Below, piece by piece: positions 63,527 to 64,000 of a stretch of 64,000 bases of DNA (positions are counted from its first letter, which is position 1; each line of letters starts with the position of its first letter). The DNA comes from Lysinibacillus sp. B2A1 (GTDB lineage Bacteria; Bacillota; Bacilli; Bacillales_A; Planococcaceae). Under the pieces are notes generated by a model. The model saw only the letters and a list, made by a program, of their open reading frames with translations, did no database searches and was not told the DNA's origin. The position numbers were made by a program, and so were the translations under genes. The stretch spans positions 3,110,501-3,174,500 of the forward strand of contig CP027224.1 in the NCBI GenBank assembly GCA_002973635.1, in the 5' to 3' direction.

Positions 63527-63664
63527 ATGCCTCTTACTTTAAAGTTTGTAGTATCTAAGGATGAAATCAACAAAATGTACGGTGAAGCAAAAGCTGGTAT
63601 GCTACCATTGAAATTAATTGGACAACGTTTTTCTATGGATGGAATTGATGTATTTTATTATTAG
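63527..63664 (+). pseudogene. Short gene remnant of unknown family
   Basis: Open for 45 residues (MPLTLKFVVSKDEINKMYGE..., ending DGIDVFYY). No start context; looks like the 3' end of a lost gene. Confidence 0.35.
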
Positions 63665-64000
63665 TGTTTGTTCATATTGTTAGTGCTTTATTTTTGGGGA
63701 ATTTGCTCGTTTTAACATTTGTATTAAATATTATTTTGTCTCGAAAGGGTAATGAATTAAAGACAGCACTGAAAACGACTTTGAGTTTACTCGAGCAAGT
63801 CATTATGCATTAATATTTTTATGATTTCAGGAGGTTGGATGAATGTTCTGTAGTCATCCTATCCTTCTGTAATATGGATGATACTAGCCATTTTACTACC
63901 GATCCTTATGGGTAGTTTAATAGGGATGATCCATAAAAACATAAAAAGAATTATTATCGCAGAAAATCATGAGAAGAAATTATTAGAAGCTGCAACAAAG
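63649..64000 (+). pseudogene. Membrane protein remnant (DUF2269-like), cut by the window edge
   Basis: 63649-63813 reads ILLLVFVHIVSALFLGNLLV and on to an early stop; after a break, 63855-64000 reads PSVIWMILAILLPILMGSLI and a basic tail, open to the edge. Two or more frame breaks; the family is a guess from the first helix. Confidence 0.45.

Overview
The window reads as a chromosomal stretch of a low-GC, endospore-forming Firmicute, most like Lysinibacillus or a close relative. Seen in the sequence: a gerA-type germination operon, a YjcZ-type sporulation mini-protein, two SLH-domain surface proteins, strong AGGAGG ribosome sites with frequent TTG/GTG starts, and AT-rich intergenic DNA. The genus is inferred from gene style, not from a search. 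No rRNA, tRNA or CRISPR array was seen.

Layout. 1-3.9 kb (minus strand): gerA/gerB germination genes and a sigV-rsiV-like ECF sigma/anti-sigma pair with an apparent self-controlled promoter. 4.4-9.9 kb: a small secreted protein, a luciferase-like monooxygenase, a yfkAB-type radical SAM gene whose 5' end was apparently replaced by a 1.85-kb element encoding only a large serine recombinase, and a HAD phosphatase. 10-20.5 kb: a frameshifted SLH protein, then a complete opine-metallophore operon in the order cntKLMABCDFE behind a promoter with a Zur-like box. 20.7-31 kb: ctc/L25, a PadR-DUF2812 pair with a perfect 20-bp-arm operator, a YczE-type membrane protein, a flavin stress protein, a PAF-acetylhydrolase-like lipase, FMN reductase/LysR, an SLH protein, a BASS transporter and an SDR/TetR pair. 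31.4-42.5 kb: mntABCD-type metal importer, two MFS transporters, GNAT, an ArsR-rhodanese regulator, a second PAF-acetylhydrolase-like protein and a LytTR/DUF3021 pair.

42.9-54 kb is accessory-like: a secreted protein of 51-residue repeats, an Lsa-type ABC-F gene behind a leader that looks like a ribosome-controlled attenuator, a chemoreceptor beside a frameshifted BMP-family lipoprotein, a GNAT gene with another attenuator-like leader, a 42-bp tandem array, a DUF418-like membrane protein and an IS1182-family element. 54-64 kb: a MetX-like acyltransferase with a LysR, a thiol-redox cluster (Rrf2, TrxR-like, thioredoxin, Cys-less TrxR paralogue), an unknown 344-residue protein, a MITE-like element, a CDF transporter and decayed gene fragments at the right edge.

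Metal supply is one functional theme: a metallophore is made (CntKLM), exported (CntE) and re-imported (CntABCDF), and there is a separate Mn/Zn importer and a CDF exporter. Local regulation through palindromes next to the regulator genes (PadR, LysR, TetR, ArsR, Rrf2) and through translated leaders is the other. The strongest leads are the gene-capturing serine-recombinase element, the two leader attenuators, the redox cluster with its Cys-less paralogue and the 42-bp array.
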